A DNA stretch of 64,000 nt from positions 4,960,001 to 5,024,000 of the forward strand of contig NZ_VLKE01000001.1 in the NCBI RefSeq assembly GCF_007830265.1, written 5' to 3'. Below are positions 1 to 8,468 of the stretch, one piece after another. The notes beneath the pieces were generated by a model that saw only the letters and a program-made list of their open reading frames with translations, was not told where the DNA came from and did no database searches. This DNA comes from Micromonospora olivasterospora (GTDB lineage Bacteria > Actinomycetota > Actinomycetes > Mycobacteriales > Micromonosporaceae). Both the position numbers and the translations under genes were made by a program. Each line of letters begins with the position of its first letter. Within the stretch, counting starts at the first letter, position 1.

Positions 1-2
1 CC

Positions 3-947
3 CGGCTGCTTGCCGGCAACCCGGACGTGCACGTCCGCCAGGTGCACTGCCCGGCCAGCCGCGGCGCACTGGCCGGCGCCACCGTCTCGCTCGCGGTGCG
101 CTGGCGGTCGCTGCCGGCGGCGTACGCCCGGTTCCTCGCCGAGCGGCTCGACCCGGGCGCCCCGGTGCTGCTGCTGCGCGACGCCCGCACCTGGCCGGTG
201 TACGACGCCGCCCCGGGGTACAGCTTCCAGGCCGGCTCCCCGGCCAGCGGCCTCGACCCGGTGGACTTCCACCCCGACTCGCACGCCCTGCGCCAGGTGC
301 TCCGCTCCGCCGGCGGGGACGGCGCCCGGTGGGAACCGCCGCGCGTCTCCGGACCGCAGGACCACGCCGAGCACGCCGTGGAGCCCGGCTTCGAGACCTC
401 CCTGCGGGACTGGGCCGTCCGGCGCGGGCACCCGCTGCACCGGGTGCTGTTTCCCCGGCCGGAGTCGCTCAGCGCCGTGATCGCCGACCTGTACCGGGGC
501 TGGCTGCGCCGGGCCGGCAAGAGCGGGGACCGGCTGGTGGTCGAGTGCGGCCGGCTGCTGGACCCGTGGCAGGTGGTGCGGGCGGGGCTGGTGCCGTACT
601 GGTGCGAGAACGCCACCCGGCGCTGCGTCGACGCCGTCGAGTGGTGGCTCGCCGGCAGCGAGCCGTTCAGCTCCGTGGACGTGCTGCCGGAGTCGCCGGG
701 GCTGCGCTCGCCCGCCCTGGCGGGGCTGCCGCAGTGGCTGGCCGTGGCCGCGTTCGGCCGCCGCCGCCGGGCGGTGGACCGCGCGGCCGCCCGGGGCTAC
801 CCGGTGGCGTCCGTGCCCACCCGCCGGGCCACCGAGGTGCTCCGGTCCCAGCCATACGACCTGCCGGCCCCGCCGCCGCTGCCCACCGCGACCGCCGTGG
901 CGGCGCTGCGGGCCGGTGCCGCCCACCAGGGACTCGTGGTGTGCTGA
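3..947 (+). CDS. Hypothetical protein, 5' end outside the window
   Basis: The reading frame is open from the first bases of the window, so the true start probably lies upstream; the first in-window start codon is a GTG at 27. About 314 codons are visible, ending at TGA 945-947. I do not recognise the family. The visible product looks soluble, rich in Arg, Ala and Pro with many Trp and Tyr, and has no membrane segment. Codon use matches the neighbouring core genes, which is the main reason to accept the frame. The next gene on this strand begins 265 bases later with its own ribosome-binding site, so no operon link is evident. Confidence 0.6.
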   Translation, partial: RLLAGNPDVHVRQVHCPASRGALAGATVSLAVRWRSLPAAYARFLAERLDPGAPVLLLRDARTWPVYDAAPGYSFQAGSPASGLDPVDFHPDSHALRQVLRSAGGDGARWEPPRVSGPQDHAEHAVEPGFETSLRDWAVRRGHPLHRVLFPRPESLSAVIADLYRGWLRRAGKSGDRLVVECGRLLDPWQVVRAGLVPYWCENATRRCVDAVEWWLAGSEPFSSVDVLPESPGLRSPALAGLPQWLAVAAFGRRRRAVDRAAARGYPVASVPTRRATEVLRSQPYDLPAPPPLPTATAVAALRAGAAHQGLVVC

Positions 948-1168
948 GCGCCTGACCCGCGCGGCCCGGTACGCCGCGCCGCGGCCGGCGCCACCAGCCG
1001 GCCGAAACATCCTCGCGAACCCGTGGTCGCGTGATTGAGTACCTACGGAGCGGGAACACCGCTGGCTCGACGGCCCGGCCAGGCCGCGCGGCCCGCGGTA
1101 GCCGCCCGTTGACGTTCCCGTCACCACCCACCTTTCCGGCCCGGTGCGTGGCTCGACCACGCGCACGA

Positions 1169-1184
1169 CCGGTTTCCGAACCGG
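1169..1184. promoter_or_regulatory. Short inverted repeat upstream of the sigma factor gene
   Basis: CCGGTT and AACCGG are separated by TCCG, about 30 bases before the sigma-factor start codon. It could be an operator or a small hairpin in the leader. I found no GTTT-N15/16-GGGTA promoter in the 265-base gap, so self-activation of this sigma gene is not supported by the sequence. Function is a guess. Confidence 0.25.
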
Positions 1185-1212
1185 GCGGGGGACCTTCCTG
1201 AGGGAGGCGCGG

Positions 1213-2100
1213 ATGTTCGGACAGACCACCACGACCACACCACCACCCACCGACCGGGGCCTGGAGGACCTCGACGCGGCGGCGCTGGCGTACGCGGCGC
1301 GGATCGAGGGCCTGCCCCCGGAACGGCGGCAGGAGGCGCGCGACGACCTGGTGCGCTTCGCGCTGCCGTTCGCCGGCCGGCTCGCCCGCCGGTACCGGGG
1401 GCGGGGTGAGCCGTTGGAGGATCTGGAGCAGGTGGCCCGCCTCGGCCTGGTCAACGCCGTCGACCGGTACGACCCGGAACGCGGCTCGTTCACCGCGTAC
1501 GCGGCCATCACCATCGTCGGGGAGATCAAGCGGCACTTCCGCGACCGGACCTGGGGCGTGCACGTGCCCCGCCGGCTGCGCGACCTGATCCTGGAGGTCG
1601 GGCAGGCCACCGCGGCGCTGACCAGCGAGCTGTCCCGGGCCCCCACGGTCGCCGAGTTGGCCGAGCGGCTGGAGACGCCGGAGGAGGAGATCCTCGCGGC
1701 GCTGGAGTCCGCCGCCGGGTACAGCCCGGCGTCGCTGAACGCGCCGGTCGGCGGGGAGAGCTCGGCGGAGTTCGGCGACCTGGTCGGGGAGTCCGACAAC
1801 GCCCTGGAGTCGGTCGACGACCGGGTGACCGTCAGCGGGCTGCTGCACCGGCTGCCCTGGCGGGAGCGGCGCATCCTGGCGATGCGCTTCTACGGCAACC
1901 AGACGCAGGCGGAGATAGCCGCCCGCTTCGGCATCTCCCAGATGCACGTCTCCCGGCTGCTGTCCCGGGCGTTGACCTGGCTGCGCCAGGCGATGCTGGC
2001 CGACGCCCCGCCGCCGTGGCAGAACGGCGCCGCCGAGGGAGAGCCGACGAGGACGCGAACGCGCCGGCGGCCGAGCCGGTCCGCCGCGACTGAGGTGTGA
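1213..2100 (+). CDS. RNA polymerase sigma factor, SigB/SigF/SigG family
   Basis: This is a 295-residue group 3 sigma factor that directs RNA polymerase to stress promoters. Region 2 covers about residues 46-115 (LEDLEQVARLGLVNAVDRYD, then the YAAITIVGEIKRHFRD type segment), region 3 about 118-195, and region 4 about 225-272 with the helix-turn-helix QAEIAARFGISQMHVSRLL. The tail is basic (RTRTRRR). I chose ATG 1213 because AGGGAGG lies five bases upstream; the frame is open further upstream but that part is unlike sigma factors. A STAS / anti-sigma kinase pair lies convergent just downstream, the usual partner-switching set. Family assignment is firm; the exact regulon is inferred from promoter matches in this window. 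Confidence 0.93.
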   Translation: MFGQTTTTTPPPTDRGLEDLDAAALAYAARIEGLPPERRQEARDDLVRFALPFAGRLARRYRGRGEPLEDLEQVARLGLVNAVDRYDPERGSFTAYAAITIVGEIKRHFRDRTWGVHVPRRLRDLILEVGQATAALTSELSRAPTVAELAERLETPEEEILAALESAAGYSPASLNAPVGGESSAEFGDLVGESDNALESVDDRVTVSGLLHRLPWRERRILAMRFYGNQTQAEIAARFGISQMHVSRLLSRALTWLRQAMLADAPPPWQNGAAEGEPTRTRTRRRPSRSAATEV

Positions 2101-2101
2101 G

Positions 2102-2151
2102 GAAGGGCCCCTGGTAACGCCTGAGGTGGAGAAGGGTTCCCCTCTCACCTC
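2102..2151. terminator. Hairpin between the convergent sigma and anti-sigma genes
   Basis: GAGGTG (2123-2128) pairs with CACCTC (2146-2151), and the bases between extend the stem imperfectly (GAGAAGGG against CCCCTCT). An upstream GGAAGGGCCCCT adds a second possible arm. The position between two convergent genes suits a bidirectional terminator. I have a general impression that similar GGAAGGGCCCCT elements recur in Micromonospora intergenic regions, but I see only this copy here. Confidence 0.5.
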
Positions 2152-2203
2152 GCCCGGCGTGACGAGGGGCCTCGTCGCGGCCTCGCGGGGTGGCCGGGCC
2201 GCC

Positions 2204-2548
2204 TCACGCCGCCGGCAGCAGGGCCCACACGACCTTCCCGTCGCCCAGCGGGGCAATGCCCCAGCGGCGGGCCAACTCCCGTACCAGCAGCAGTCCCCGG
2301 CCGCCCTCGGCGCGCACATCGGGCGCCGGCACGGGCCGGATGTCCCGCCGGCTGCCGTCGGTGACGGCCACCTGCAGGTACGGCCGGCGCAGCGTGAGGG
2401 TCACCTGCATCGGCGTCCCGGCGTGCCGGACGACGTTGCCGACCAGTTCGGTGAGCACGACCGAGGCCGGGGCGACCAACTCCGGCAGGTGCCACCGCGC
2501 ACAGGCGTCGGAGACCAGCTCGCGGGCCCGCCGGCAGGCGCCGGTCAC
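2204..2548 (-). CDS. Anti-sigma regulatory factor, RsbW-like ATP-binding (HATPase) domain
   Basis: This 114-residue GHKL-type ATPase domain probably binds and holds a sigma factor, or phosphorylates the adjacent STAS protein. The N-box is visible at about residues 34-42 (ELVGNVVRH) with the ATP-lid glycine motif near 83-87 (GRGLL). The start is GTG 2548, whose GTGA overlaps the TGA of the upstream STAS gene, a sign of translational coupling. The frame is open much further upstream, but that part is only the antisense reading of the STAS gene. The convergent SigB-family gene is the obvious client; that pairing is inference from position. Confidence 0.85.
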   Translation of the reverse strand: MTGACRRARELVSDACARWHLPELVAPASVVLTELVGNVVRHAGTPMQVTLTLRRPYLQVAVTDGSRRDIRPVPAPDVRAEGGRGLLLVRELARRWGIAPLGDGKVVWALLPAA

Positions 2549-2931
2549 GGGCTCCAGCCGGGCCCGTAGGCGGGGCGCGGCGGCGCCCCGGCCGTGCGGG
2601 CGGCCTCGGCGACGTCGCGCCGGACGGGCACCGCACGGCCGGCGGTTGACTCGGCCAGCCAACTCGCCGCCTCCGGCGGCGGGGCGCAGAGCACGAACGG
2701 CACGGCCGGCCAGCCGGCCGCCCGGCGGGCGGCCGCGGCGAACACCGACAGCGCCAGCCGATCCCGGACCGTGACGTCGCCCAGGTCGACCACCAGCGCG
2801 TCCGGCTGGGCGACGAGGCACCGGTCCAGGGCGCGGTGCACCGACCGCATGCTGCTCAGGTCGAGGCCGCCGTGCAGCCGTACGACGGTCACGGGCGAGC
2901 CCTCGCGGACCTCGCACGTCATCCGGCTCAT
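2545..2931 (-). CDS. STAS-domain protein (anti-sigma factor antagonist-like)
   Basis: This 128-residue protein has the STAS pattern: a beta-rich N-terminus, LHGGLDLSSM (19-28), then ALVVDLGDVTV (45-55). In classical antagonists the next segment is an acidic residue followed by a phosphorylatable serine and glycine (DSSG). Here it reads D57-R58-L59-A60-L61, so the regulatory serine is absent. It may therefore bind its partner constitutively or play another role. The gene is translationally coupled to the HATPase gene and has a GTTT-N16-GGGTAC promoter 115 bases upstream. The start ATG 2931 gives a family-typical length. Confidence 0.8.
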   Translation of the reverse strand: MSRMTCEVREGSPVTVVRLHGGLDLSSMRSVHRALDRCLVAQPDALVVDLGDVTVRDRLALSVFAAAARRAAGWPAVPFVLCAPPPEAASWLAESTAGRAVPVRRDVAEAARTAGAPPRPAYGPGWSP

Positions 2932-3045
2932 GCCGGTACCTCGCTCCGCTCGGCGCCATCATGACCGGTGGCACCGAGCGGGCTGGTTCGCTCGCTGTGC
3001 TCGCCCATTGCCTGGTCCTCGTCTCCTCCTCCGGGTGACCCGGAG

Positions 3046-3071
3046 GTACCCGGCGGACCGCGGGGCGAAAC
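3046..3071 (-). promoter_or_regulatory. SigB/SigF-type promoter for the STAS-HATPase operon
   Basis: On the minus strand GTTT (3071-3068) is followed by 16 bases and GGGTAC (3051-3046). This matches the GTTT-N15/17-GGGTA pattern known for actinobacterial SigB/SigF-family promoters. It points at the STAS gene. The -35 half belongs to the first copy of the neighbouring 28-bp tandem repeat. Confidence 0.7.
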
Positions 3072-3228
3072 GGAGCGGCCCGCGGCCGCGGGGCGAAACG
3101 GAGCGGCCGGCCGCCGCGGGGCGAAACGGAGGGCCGGCCGCCGCGGGGCGAAACGGAGGGGCCGGCCGCCGCGGGGCGAAACAGAGGGGCCGGCCGCCGC
3201 GGGGCGAAACGGAGGGGCCGGCGGGCCG
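3057..3228. repeat. Tandem array of six ~28-bp units carrying GTTTCG boxes
   Basis: The core GGGCGAAAC starts at 3063, 3091, 3119, 3146, 3174 and 3202, so the period is 28, 28, 27, 28 and 28 bases. Units are nearly identical (GCGGGGCGAAACGGAG plus a GGCCGGCCGCC spacer). On the minus strand each unit shows GTTTCGCCCC, the -35 element of a SigB-type promoter, but only the unit nearest the STAS gene has a GGGTA box at the right distance. It is not a CRISPR: there are no unique spacers. The 27-base step breaks a reading frame, so the array is unlikely to be coding. Confidence 0.9.
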
Positions 3229-3236
3229 GGCACGGC

Positions 3237-3695
3237 TCAGCGGCGGCCGCGGGTGGTGGCCACCCCGAGGGCGATCATCCCGACGCCGAGGCCGAGGTGC
3301 AGCCAGTTGTCGGCGCTGTTGACCGGGATGAAGTTGGCCGCCGTCTTGTGGTCGATGGCCAGGCCGTAGAGCCACAGCACGAGGTAGATCGCGCCGCCGC
3401 CGACGAGGAACGTCCGGGCGCCGTGCACGGTGCGCGACAGCACCAGGCCGGCGACGCCGAAGGCCAGGTGCACGATGTTGTGCAGGATCGAGACCTGGAA
3501 CACCCCGAGCAGCTTCGCCTCGGAGGTGTGCCCGGCGAAGTACAGGTCGTCGTACCGGGTGGTGATGCCGGGGATGAAGCCGAGGATCCCGACCACCAGG
3601 AACACCACGCCGACGACGGCGGCGGTCCGCTGCACGAGGGCGCGGCCGTCCGCGGGGTTGCGGCGGGCCCGGGAGTGGGCCATCGATCCGGTCAC
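3237..3695 (-). CDS. DUF4383 domain integral membrane protein
   Basis: The 152-residue product has four hydrophobic segments, at about residues 25-45, 67-87, 92-113 and 130-147, and matches the actinobacterial DUF4383 pattern (VVGVVFLVVGILGFIPGITT, then HNIVHLAFGVAGL). Its biochemical role is unknown. The start is GTG 3695 with GAGGAG six bases upstream; ATG 3683 is an alternative. A GTTT-N15-GGGTAG promoter lies 43 bases upstream, which suggests stress induction by the SigB-type sigma factor. Confidence 0.85.
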   Translation of the reverse strand: MTGSMAHSRARRNPADGRALVQRTAAVVGVVFLVVGILGFIPGITTRYDDLYFAGHTSEAKLLGVFQVSILHNIVHLAFGVAGLVLSRTVHGARTFLVGGGAIYLVLWLYGLAIDHKTAANFIPVNSADNWLHLGLGVGMIALGVATTRGRR

Positions 3696-3737
3696 CTCGA
3701 TCTCCTCACTGTGCGGGCGAAGCTCCGACGGCGGCGG

Positions 3738-3762
3738 CTACCCGCCCCCGGCCCGTCGAAAC
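3738..3762 (-). promoter_or_regulatory. SigB/SigF-type promoter for the DUF4383 gene
   Basis: On the minus strand GTTT (3762-3759), a 15-base spacer and GGGTAG (3743-3738) point at the DUF4383 gene. Confidence 0.7.
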
Positions 3763-3888
3763 CCGCGCCGGCAGGCAGGTTGCGGTTCGCCGGCATCGTC
3801 GCCCCGCCGCCGGCCGGGCGGATGTTCGCCCGGACCCACCCGCCGCGGGGCGGCCCTGCCCACGCCGGCCGGGGCGGTCCTGCCCGCG

Positions 3889-5046
3889 TCAGGCGGCCTG
3901 CGGGTGGCGGGCGGCGGCGAGCCGGCGGACCGCGTCGTACAGGCCGACGTAGTGCTCGGCCATCACCGCCGGGGTGAACCGCGCCGCGGCCTCGCGCCGG
4001 CACTCGGCGGCGTCCAGCAGGCCGGCGGCCAGCACCAGGTCGGCCAGCTCCTCCTCGGCGTCGGCGAGCAGCCCGGTGCGGCCGTGCTCGACCAGCTCCG
4101 GCAGGCAGCCCCGGGCGGTGGCCACCACCGGGGTGCCCAGGGCCAGCGCCTCCACCACGGCCGTGCCGCCGGGTTCCTCCCAGCGCAGCGGGAACAGCGC
4201 GGCGCGGGCGCCCGCCACCAGGTCGTCGCGCTCCCGCCCGGCGACCGTGCCGACCCAGCGCACCAGGTCGCCGTCGATGTGCGGGGCCACCTCGTCGTAG
4301 AAGAACCGCACGTCCGGGTTCTGCCGGGCCTCCTCGCCCGCCGCGGCCAGGTCCTCCGGCCGGTGGTACGGCCCGACCGGCCCGGCGAGCACCAGCGGCA
4401 CGCCGACCGTCCGGGCGATGCGGGCGGCCAGGTCCTGGCCCTTGCCGGGATAGATCCGGCCGAGCGTCACGAGGTGGTCGCCCTTGCCCACCGGGCGGCG
4501 GCCGGCCGCCCCGACCGCCAGCGGGGTGGCCAGGTACACGTGGCCGACCGAGTGCTCGCGCAGCGCCCGCGGGGCACGCGCCAGCTGGGCGGCGGACACC
4601 CCGTTGACCCGGAGCCGGTCGCCGCCGTCGAGGTTGCCGTACAGCTCGGGGTGCTTGGCCAGGTCCCAGTGCAGGGTGTGCAGCACCGGCGGGGCGTCCG
4701 GGCCCATGGCGGCGAGGGTGGCCAGGCCGACGGCCTCGACGTGGTCGTGCACCAGGTCGATGTCGTCGCGGGTACGCAGCAGCCGCGCCACCCCGCCGAG
4801 GTGCGCCTGGGAGACGCCGCAGACCTGGTTGTACGGCCGTTGCAGGGCGGGGAACTGCCCGTCGTCGAAGACGTGGAAGCGCTCGTCCGCCGGCAGGGTG
4901 CTGGCGGCCACCGAGGCGAGCACCACCCGTACGCCGAGCCGCCGCAGCTCCGGCACGAGGGTGGCGATGACGTTCTCGATCCCGCCGTAGCCGGGCGGCG
5001 GCACGGACAGCCACGGGCCGGCGTTCATCAGCACGGTCAGGCTCAT
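3889..5046 (-). CDS. Glycosyltransferase family 4 (GT-B fold)
   Basis: The 385-residue cytoplasmic enzyme should transfer a sugar from an activated donor. The N-terminal acceptor lobe begins with LMNAGPWLSVPPPGYGGIEN, where GYGGIE is the glycine-rich loop of this family. The C-terminal donor lobe carries LVTLGRIYPGKGQDLAARIA near 190-210 and the EX7E-type motif EEPGGTAVVEALALGTP near 295-311. The substrate cannot be read from sequence. The start ATG 5046 has GGGGAG upstream. The gene lies 42 bases after gpgS on the same strand, so the two probably form an operon for a glucosylglycerate-related or storage glycan; that link is inference. Confidence 0.88.
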   Translation of the reverse strand: MSLTVLMNAGPWLSVPPPGYGGIENVIATLVPELRRLGVRVVLASVAASTLPADERFHVFDDGQFPALQRPYNQVCGVSQAHLGGVARLLRTRDDIDLVHDHVEAVGLATLAAMGPDAPPVLHTLHWDLAKHPELYGNLDGGDRLRVNGVSAAQLARAPRALREHSVGHVYLATPLAVGAAGRRPVGKGDHLVTLGRIYPGKGQDLAARIARTVGVPLVLAGPVGPYHRPEDLAAAGEEARQNPDVRFFYDEVAPHIDGDLVRWVGTVAGRERDDLVAGARAALFPLRWEEPGGTAVVEALALGTPVVATARGCLPELVEHGRTGLLADAEEELADLVLAAGLLDAAECRREAAARFTPAVMAEHYVGLYDAVRRLAAARHPQAA

Positions 5047-5088
5047 GCCTGGCTCCCCTCTCTCGGCGGGCCCCGGCGGGCACGCGCC

Positions 5089-6105
5089 TCACGCCGCGGC
5101 GACCCGCCGGCGGGGTATCCGGTGGCGCAGCTGCGCCAGCGGCGGACGCTCCTCCACGGAGACGTCGCTGACCACGATCTCCCGCTCCAGGGCGGGCAGC
5201 GCGTCGGAGCCGCCCCGCCGGAACTGGGTGAGCAGGGCCGCCGGCGCGGTGCCCGGACTGGCCCACCCGCGCCGCTGCAACCGCGACCACGCGGTCAGCA
5301 TGATCTGCGCCGACATCCGGCCCAGCGCGGCGGTGTCCTGGTGGCGGTGCGTGCGCTCGCCGAGATCCACCTGGGCCAACGCGTCCAGGCCGACCAGGTC
5401 GAGCAGGTCGATCAGCATCGCCGTCTCCACCCCGTACCCGGAGACGAACGGGACCTGTTCCAGCACGTCACGCCGGCCCGCGTACTCGCCGGCGAGGGGC
5501 TGGACGAACCCGGCCAGCTCCGGCCAGAACAGGTTGAGCAGCGGGCGGGCCATCAGCTCGGTCACCCGCCCGCCGCCGTCGGCCTCCACGCTGGCCGCGC
5601 CGACCAGCGGCCGGTGGTAGAAGCCCTTCACGAAGTCCACCGAGGGGTCGGTCAGCAGCGGCCCGAGCAGGCCCACCACGAAGTGCGACCGGAAGTCGCG
5701 CAGGTCGGCGTCGACGAACGCGACCACGTCCCCCTCGGCCGCCGCCAGGCCCGCCCACAGCGCGTCGCCCTTGCCGGTCAGCCGGGGCAGCCCACTGGTC
5801 ATCTCGTCCTGGCTGACCACCTCCGCGCCGGCCGCCCGGGCCACCCGCGCCGTCTGGTCGGTCGACCGCGAGTCCACCACGATCAGCTCGTCGACCAGGG
5901 CCACCCGGTCCATCAGGTGCTGGCGGATCGTCGACACGATCGCCCCGACCGTCGCCTCCTCGTTGCGGGCCGGCAGCACCACGCTGACCCGGCTGTCACC
6001 CTTGGCGCGCAGCAGCCGACCCGGCGCCCAATCGGCCGCCGAGCTGGTCCGGTACGTCGCCCATGCCTCCACCACCGGAGTCACGCCCGCCTCTGTCTTC
6101 CGCAC
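5089..6105 (-). CDS. gpgS: Glucosyl-3-phosphoglycerate synthase (GT2/GT81, GT-A fold)
   Basis: The predicted reaction is transfer of glucose from a nucleotide donor to 3-phosphoglycerate, the first step to glucosylglycerate. The nucleotide-binding start RVSVVLPARNEEATVG lies at about 39-54 and the metal-binding DxD is in FVDADLRDF (about 130-138). PLAGEYAGRRDVLEQVPFVS and GYGVETAMLID resemble actinobacterial GpgS. Length is 338 residues from GTG 6105, chosen for the TGGGGGTG sequence seven bases upstream; the frame is open back to 6159. The product and the adjacent GT4 could act in sequence. Confidence 0.85.
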   Translation of the reverse strand: MRKTEAGVTPVVEAWATYRTSSAADWAPGRLLRAKGDSRVSVVLPARNEEATVGAIVSTIRQHLMDRVALVDELIVVDSRSTDQTARVARAAGAEVVSQDEMTSGLPRLTGKGDALWAGLAAAEGDVVAFVDADLRDFRSHFVVGLLGPLLTDPSVDFVKGFYHRPLVGAASVEADGGGRVTELMARPLLNLFWPELAGFVQPLAGEYAGRRDVLEQVPFVSGYGVETAMLIDLLDLVGLDALAQVDLGERTHRHQDTAALGRMSAQIMLTAWSRLQRRGWASPGTAPAALLTQFRRGGSDALPALEREIVVSDVSVEERPPLAQLRHRIPRRRVAAA

Positions 6106-6291
6106 TGAGACACCCCCAGATCGTGGCGGAAACCGGGACCGTGTTTCCCCGGCCCCCACCGCACGCTAACCCGATCATCCCCAACAGCCTGATCACGAGC
6201 CCGGTGCCGCCCCGTTCGCGCCGCGACGTTTGGCCGTCCCCACGACGGGGAGTGGTCGTGGGTCGGCGACCGCGACGGAGAGGTCTGGTTC

Positions 6292-7323
6292 ATGCGCGCG
6301 TGCCGGGTGGGACTGGTGGGGGCCGGCGGGGTGGCGCAGCGCCACGCCCGGGTGTTGGACGGCTTCGCCGACGTGGAGATCCTCGGCGTCACCGACGTGA
6401 CGCGGGACGCGGCGGCCGAGCTGGCCGACGCGTACGGTGCGCGGGCCTTCCTCGACGTGGACGAGCTGCTGGCGGCCGGGCCCGACGCCGTCTACGTGTG
6501 CGTGCCGCCGTTCGCGCACGGGCCGGTGGAGGAGGCGGTGGTGGCCGCCGGGGTGCCGATGTTCGTGGAGAAGCCGGTCGCGCTGGACCTGGACACCGCC
6601 GAGCGGATCGCCGACCTGGTGGCCCGGCGCGGGCTGCTCACCGGCGTCGGGCACCACTGGCGGTACCTGCACGTGGTGGAGCAGGCCCGGGAACTGCTCG
6701 CCGACCGGCCGGTGCGCATGGTCGGCGGCTCCTGGCTGGACCGGGTGCCCCCGGTGGCCTGGTGGGCCCGGCGGGACCGCTCCGGCGGCCCGGTGGTCGA
6801 GCAGGCCGCGCACGTGCTGGACCTGATGCGCCTGCTGGTCGGCGAGGTGGCCGAGGTCAGCGCGTACGGCGACGGCACCCCGCCGCCGGTCGAGGGAGCC
6901 GACGTCGACTCGGTCACCACCGCCGCGCTGCGCTTCGCCGAGGGGGCGGTGGGCACCCTCGCCGCGGCCTGCGTGCTCGGCTGGAAGCACCGGGCGGGCC
7001 TGGAGATCGTGGCCGACGGGCTGGCCCTGTCGCTGGCCGAGGACGGGCTGACAATCTGCGCCGAGGACGGCGAGCGGTACCTGCCCGCCGACCCCGACGG
7101 CGCCCGGGTGGCCGTCGACCGGGCCTTCGTCGACGCGGTCCGCGGGGTGGGCGACGACGTCCGTGTCCCGTACGCCGAGGCGCTCGGCACCCAGCGGCTG
7201 GCCCTCGCGGTGGCCGAGTCGGCCCGCACCGGCCGCCCCGTGTCGCTGCCCACCGGGCCGGCGGGGTTGCCGCGGGTCGCCGTCACCGGGCCGGCGCCGT
7301 CCGGGGTGGGCTTCGATGCGTGA
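6292..7323 (+). CDS. Gfo/Idh/MocA-family NAD(P)-dependent oxidoreductase
   Basis: The 343-residue enzyme has an N-terminal Rossmann fold with GLVGAGGVAQRH (7-18) and the family EKP signature at 93-95 (FVEKPVALD), followed by the C-terminal alpha/beta dimerisation domain. Members oxidise or reduce sugars, inositols or related cyclic alcohols; the substrate here is unknown. Its last eight bases (ATGCGTGA) contain the start codon of the following dehydrogenase gene, so the two are translationally coupled and probably act on one pathway. Confidence 0.88.
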   Translation: MRACRVGLVGAGGVAQRHARVLDGFADVEILGVTDVTRDAAAELADAYGARAFLDVDELLAAGPDAVYVCVPPFAHGPVEEAVVAAGVPMFVEKPVALDLDTAERIADLVARRGLLTGVGHHWRYLHVVEQARELLADRPVRMVGGSWLDRVPPVAWWARRDRSGGPVVEQAAHVLDLMRLLVGEVAEVSAYGDGTPPPVEGADVDSVTTAALRFAEGAVGTLAAACVLGWKHRAGLEIVADGLALSLAEDGLTICAEDGERYLPADPDGARVAVDRAFVDAVRGVGDDVRVPYAEALGTQRLALAVAESARTGRPVSLPTGPAGLPRVAVTGPAPSGVGFDA

Positions 7324-8404
7324 CCGGGTCGTGGTGGTCGGCGGCCCGGGGCGGGTGGAGGTGGTCGAGCAGGACGCCGACGAGCTGCGCGACGGCACGT
7401 TCCGGGTGGAGACGCTGCACAGCGGGGTCTCCAGCGGCACCGAGCTGAGCTACGTCAAGGGCACCAACCCGTACCTCGCCGCCGCCTGGGACGCCGACCT
7501 GGGGCTGTTCCAGCCGGGTCCGGCCAGCAGCCCGTACCCGGTGACCCGGCTCGGCTACATGCAGGTCGGCCGGGTCGTGGAGAGCCGCAGCCCCGCCGTC
7601 GCCGTCGGTACCGTCGCGGCCATGGCCTACGGCCACCGCACCGGGTACGTCGCCGACCCCGTCGCCGAGCGGTTCGTCCCGCTCCCCGCAGACCTGGACC
7701 CGCTGCTCGGCGTCTACGTCGCGCACATGGGCCCGATCTGCGCCAACGGGCTGCTGCACGCCGCCGCCGACCTGTGCGGCACGGACGTCCGGTCGCTGGG
7801 CGACGGGGTGCGCGGCCGGCGGGTGGCCGTCGTCGGCTCCGGGGTGGTGGCTCTGCTCACCGCCCTGTTCGCCCAGCGGCACGGCGCCGCGTCGGTGGTG
7901 GTGCTCGACCCCACGCCGCGGCGCCGGGCGGTCGCCGAGGCGCTCGGCCTGGAGACCCTCGACCCGGGCGCCGACGACGCGGCCGTGGTGCTGAAGACCC
8001 GGTGGAACCACGCCGCGGGCGACCGGGGCGCCGACGTCGTCTTCCAGTGCCGGGGGCAGGCGTGGGCGCTCCACCTGGCGCTGCGCCTGCTGCGACCCCA
8101 GGGCACCGTGATCGACCTGGCCTTCTACCAGGCGGGCGCGGACGAGGTCCGGTTCGGCGAGGAGTTCCACCACAACGGGCTGTCGCTGCGCTGCGCCCAG
8201 ATCGGGCGCGTCCCGCGGGGGCTCGCCCCGATCTGGGACCGGGAGCGGCTGTCGGCCGAGACGATCGAGCTGCTGCGGGCGCACGGCGGGGCGATCCGGA
8301 AGCACCTGGTGTCCGCCGTCGTACCGTTCGAGCAGGCCCCGGCCCTGCTGACCGATCTGGCCGCGCGTCGCCGCCAGGAGCTCCAGGTGGTGTTGACGGC
8401 CTGA
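7316..8404 (+). CDS. Zinc-type alcohol dehydrogenase-like (MDR) protein
   Basis: The 362-residue product has the medium-chain dehydrogenase layout: a GroES-like N-terminal domain (VETLHSGVSSGTELSYVKG, then LGYMQVGRVVE) and a nucleotide-binding domain with VAVVGSGVVALLTALFAQRHG. The usual catalytic-zinc cysteine region is replaced by SGVSSGTE, and the structural-zinc four-cysteine loop is not apparent, so it may be a zinc-independent member. Similar proteins pair with Gfo/Idh enzymes in sugar or polyol metabolism. The start ATG 7316 overlaps the upstream stop by eight bases. Confidence 0.82.
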   Translation: MRDRVVVVGGPGRVEVVEQDADELRDGTFRVETLHSGVSSGTELSYVKGTNPYLAAAWDADLGLFQPGPASSPYPVTRLGYMQVGRVVESRSPAVAVGTVAAMAYGHRTGYVADPVAERFVPLPADLDPLLGVYVAHMGPICANGLLHAAADLCGTDVRSLGDGVRGRRVAVVGSGVVALLTALFAQRHGAASVVVLDPTPRRRAVAEALGLETLDPGADDAAVVLKTRWNHAAGDRGADVVFQCRGQAWALHLALRLLRPQGTVIDLAFYQAGADEVRFGEEFHHNGLSLRCAQIGRVPRGLAPIWDRERLSAETIELLRAHGGAIRKHLVSAVVPFEQAPALLTDLAARRRQELQVVLTA

Positions 8405-8468
8405 GCCGGCCCGCCGCGGCCGGCCGGGGGGAGCAAAAGTCGGCCCGAGTCGCGTACCGTTGCGGCTC

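Noticed and set aside
3057..3228. CRISPR-like array of 28-base repeats
   Set aside because: Repeats are contiguous with no unique spacers of constant length, and no cas genes are present. It is a tandem repeat.
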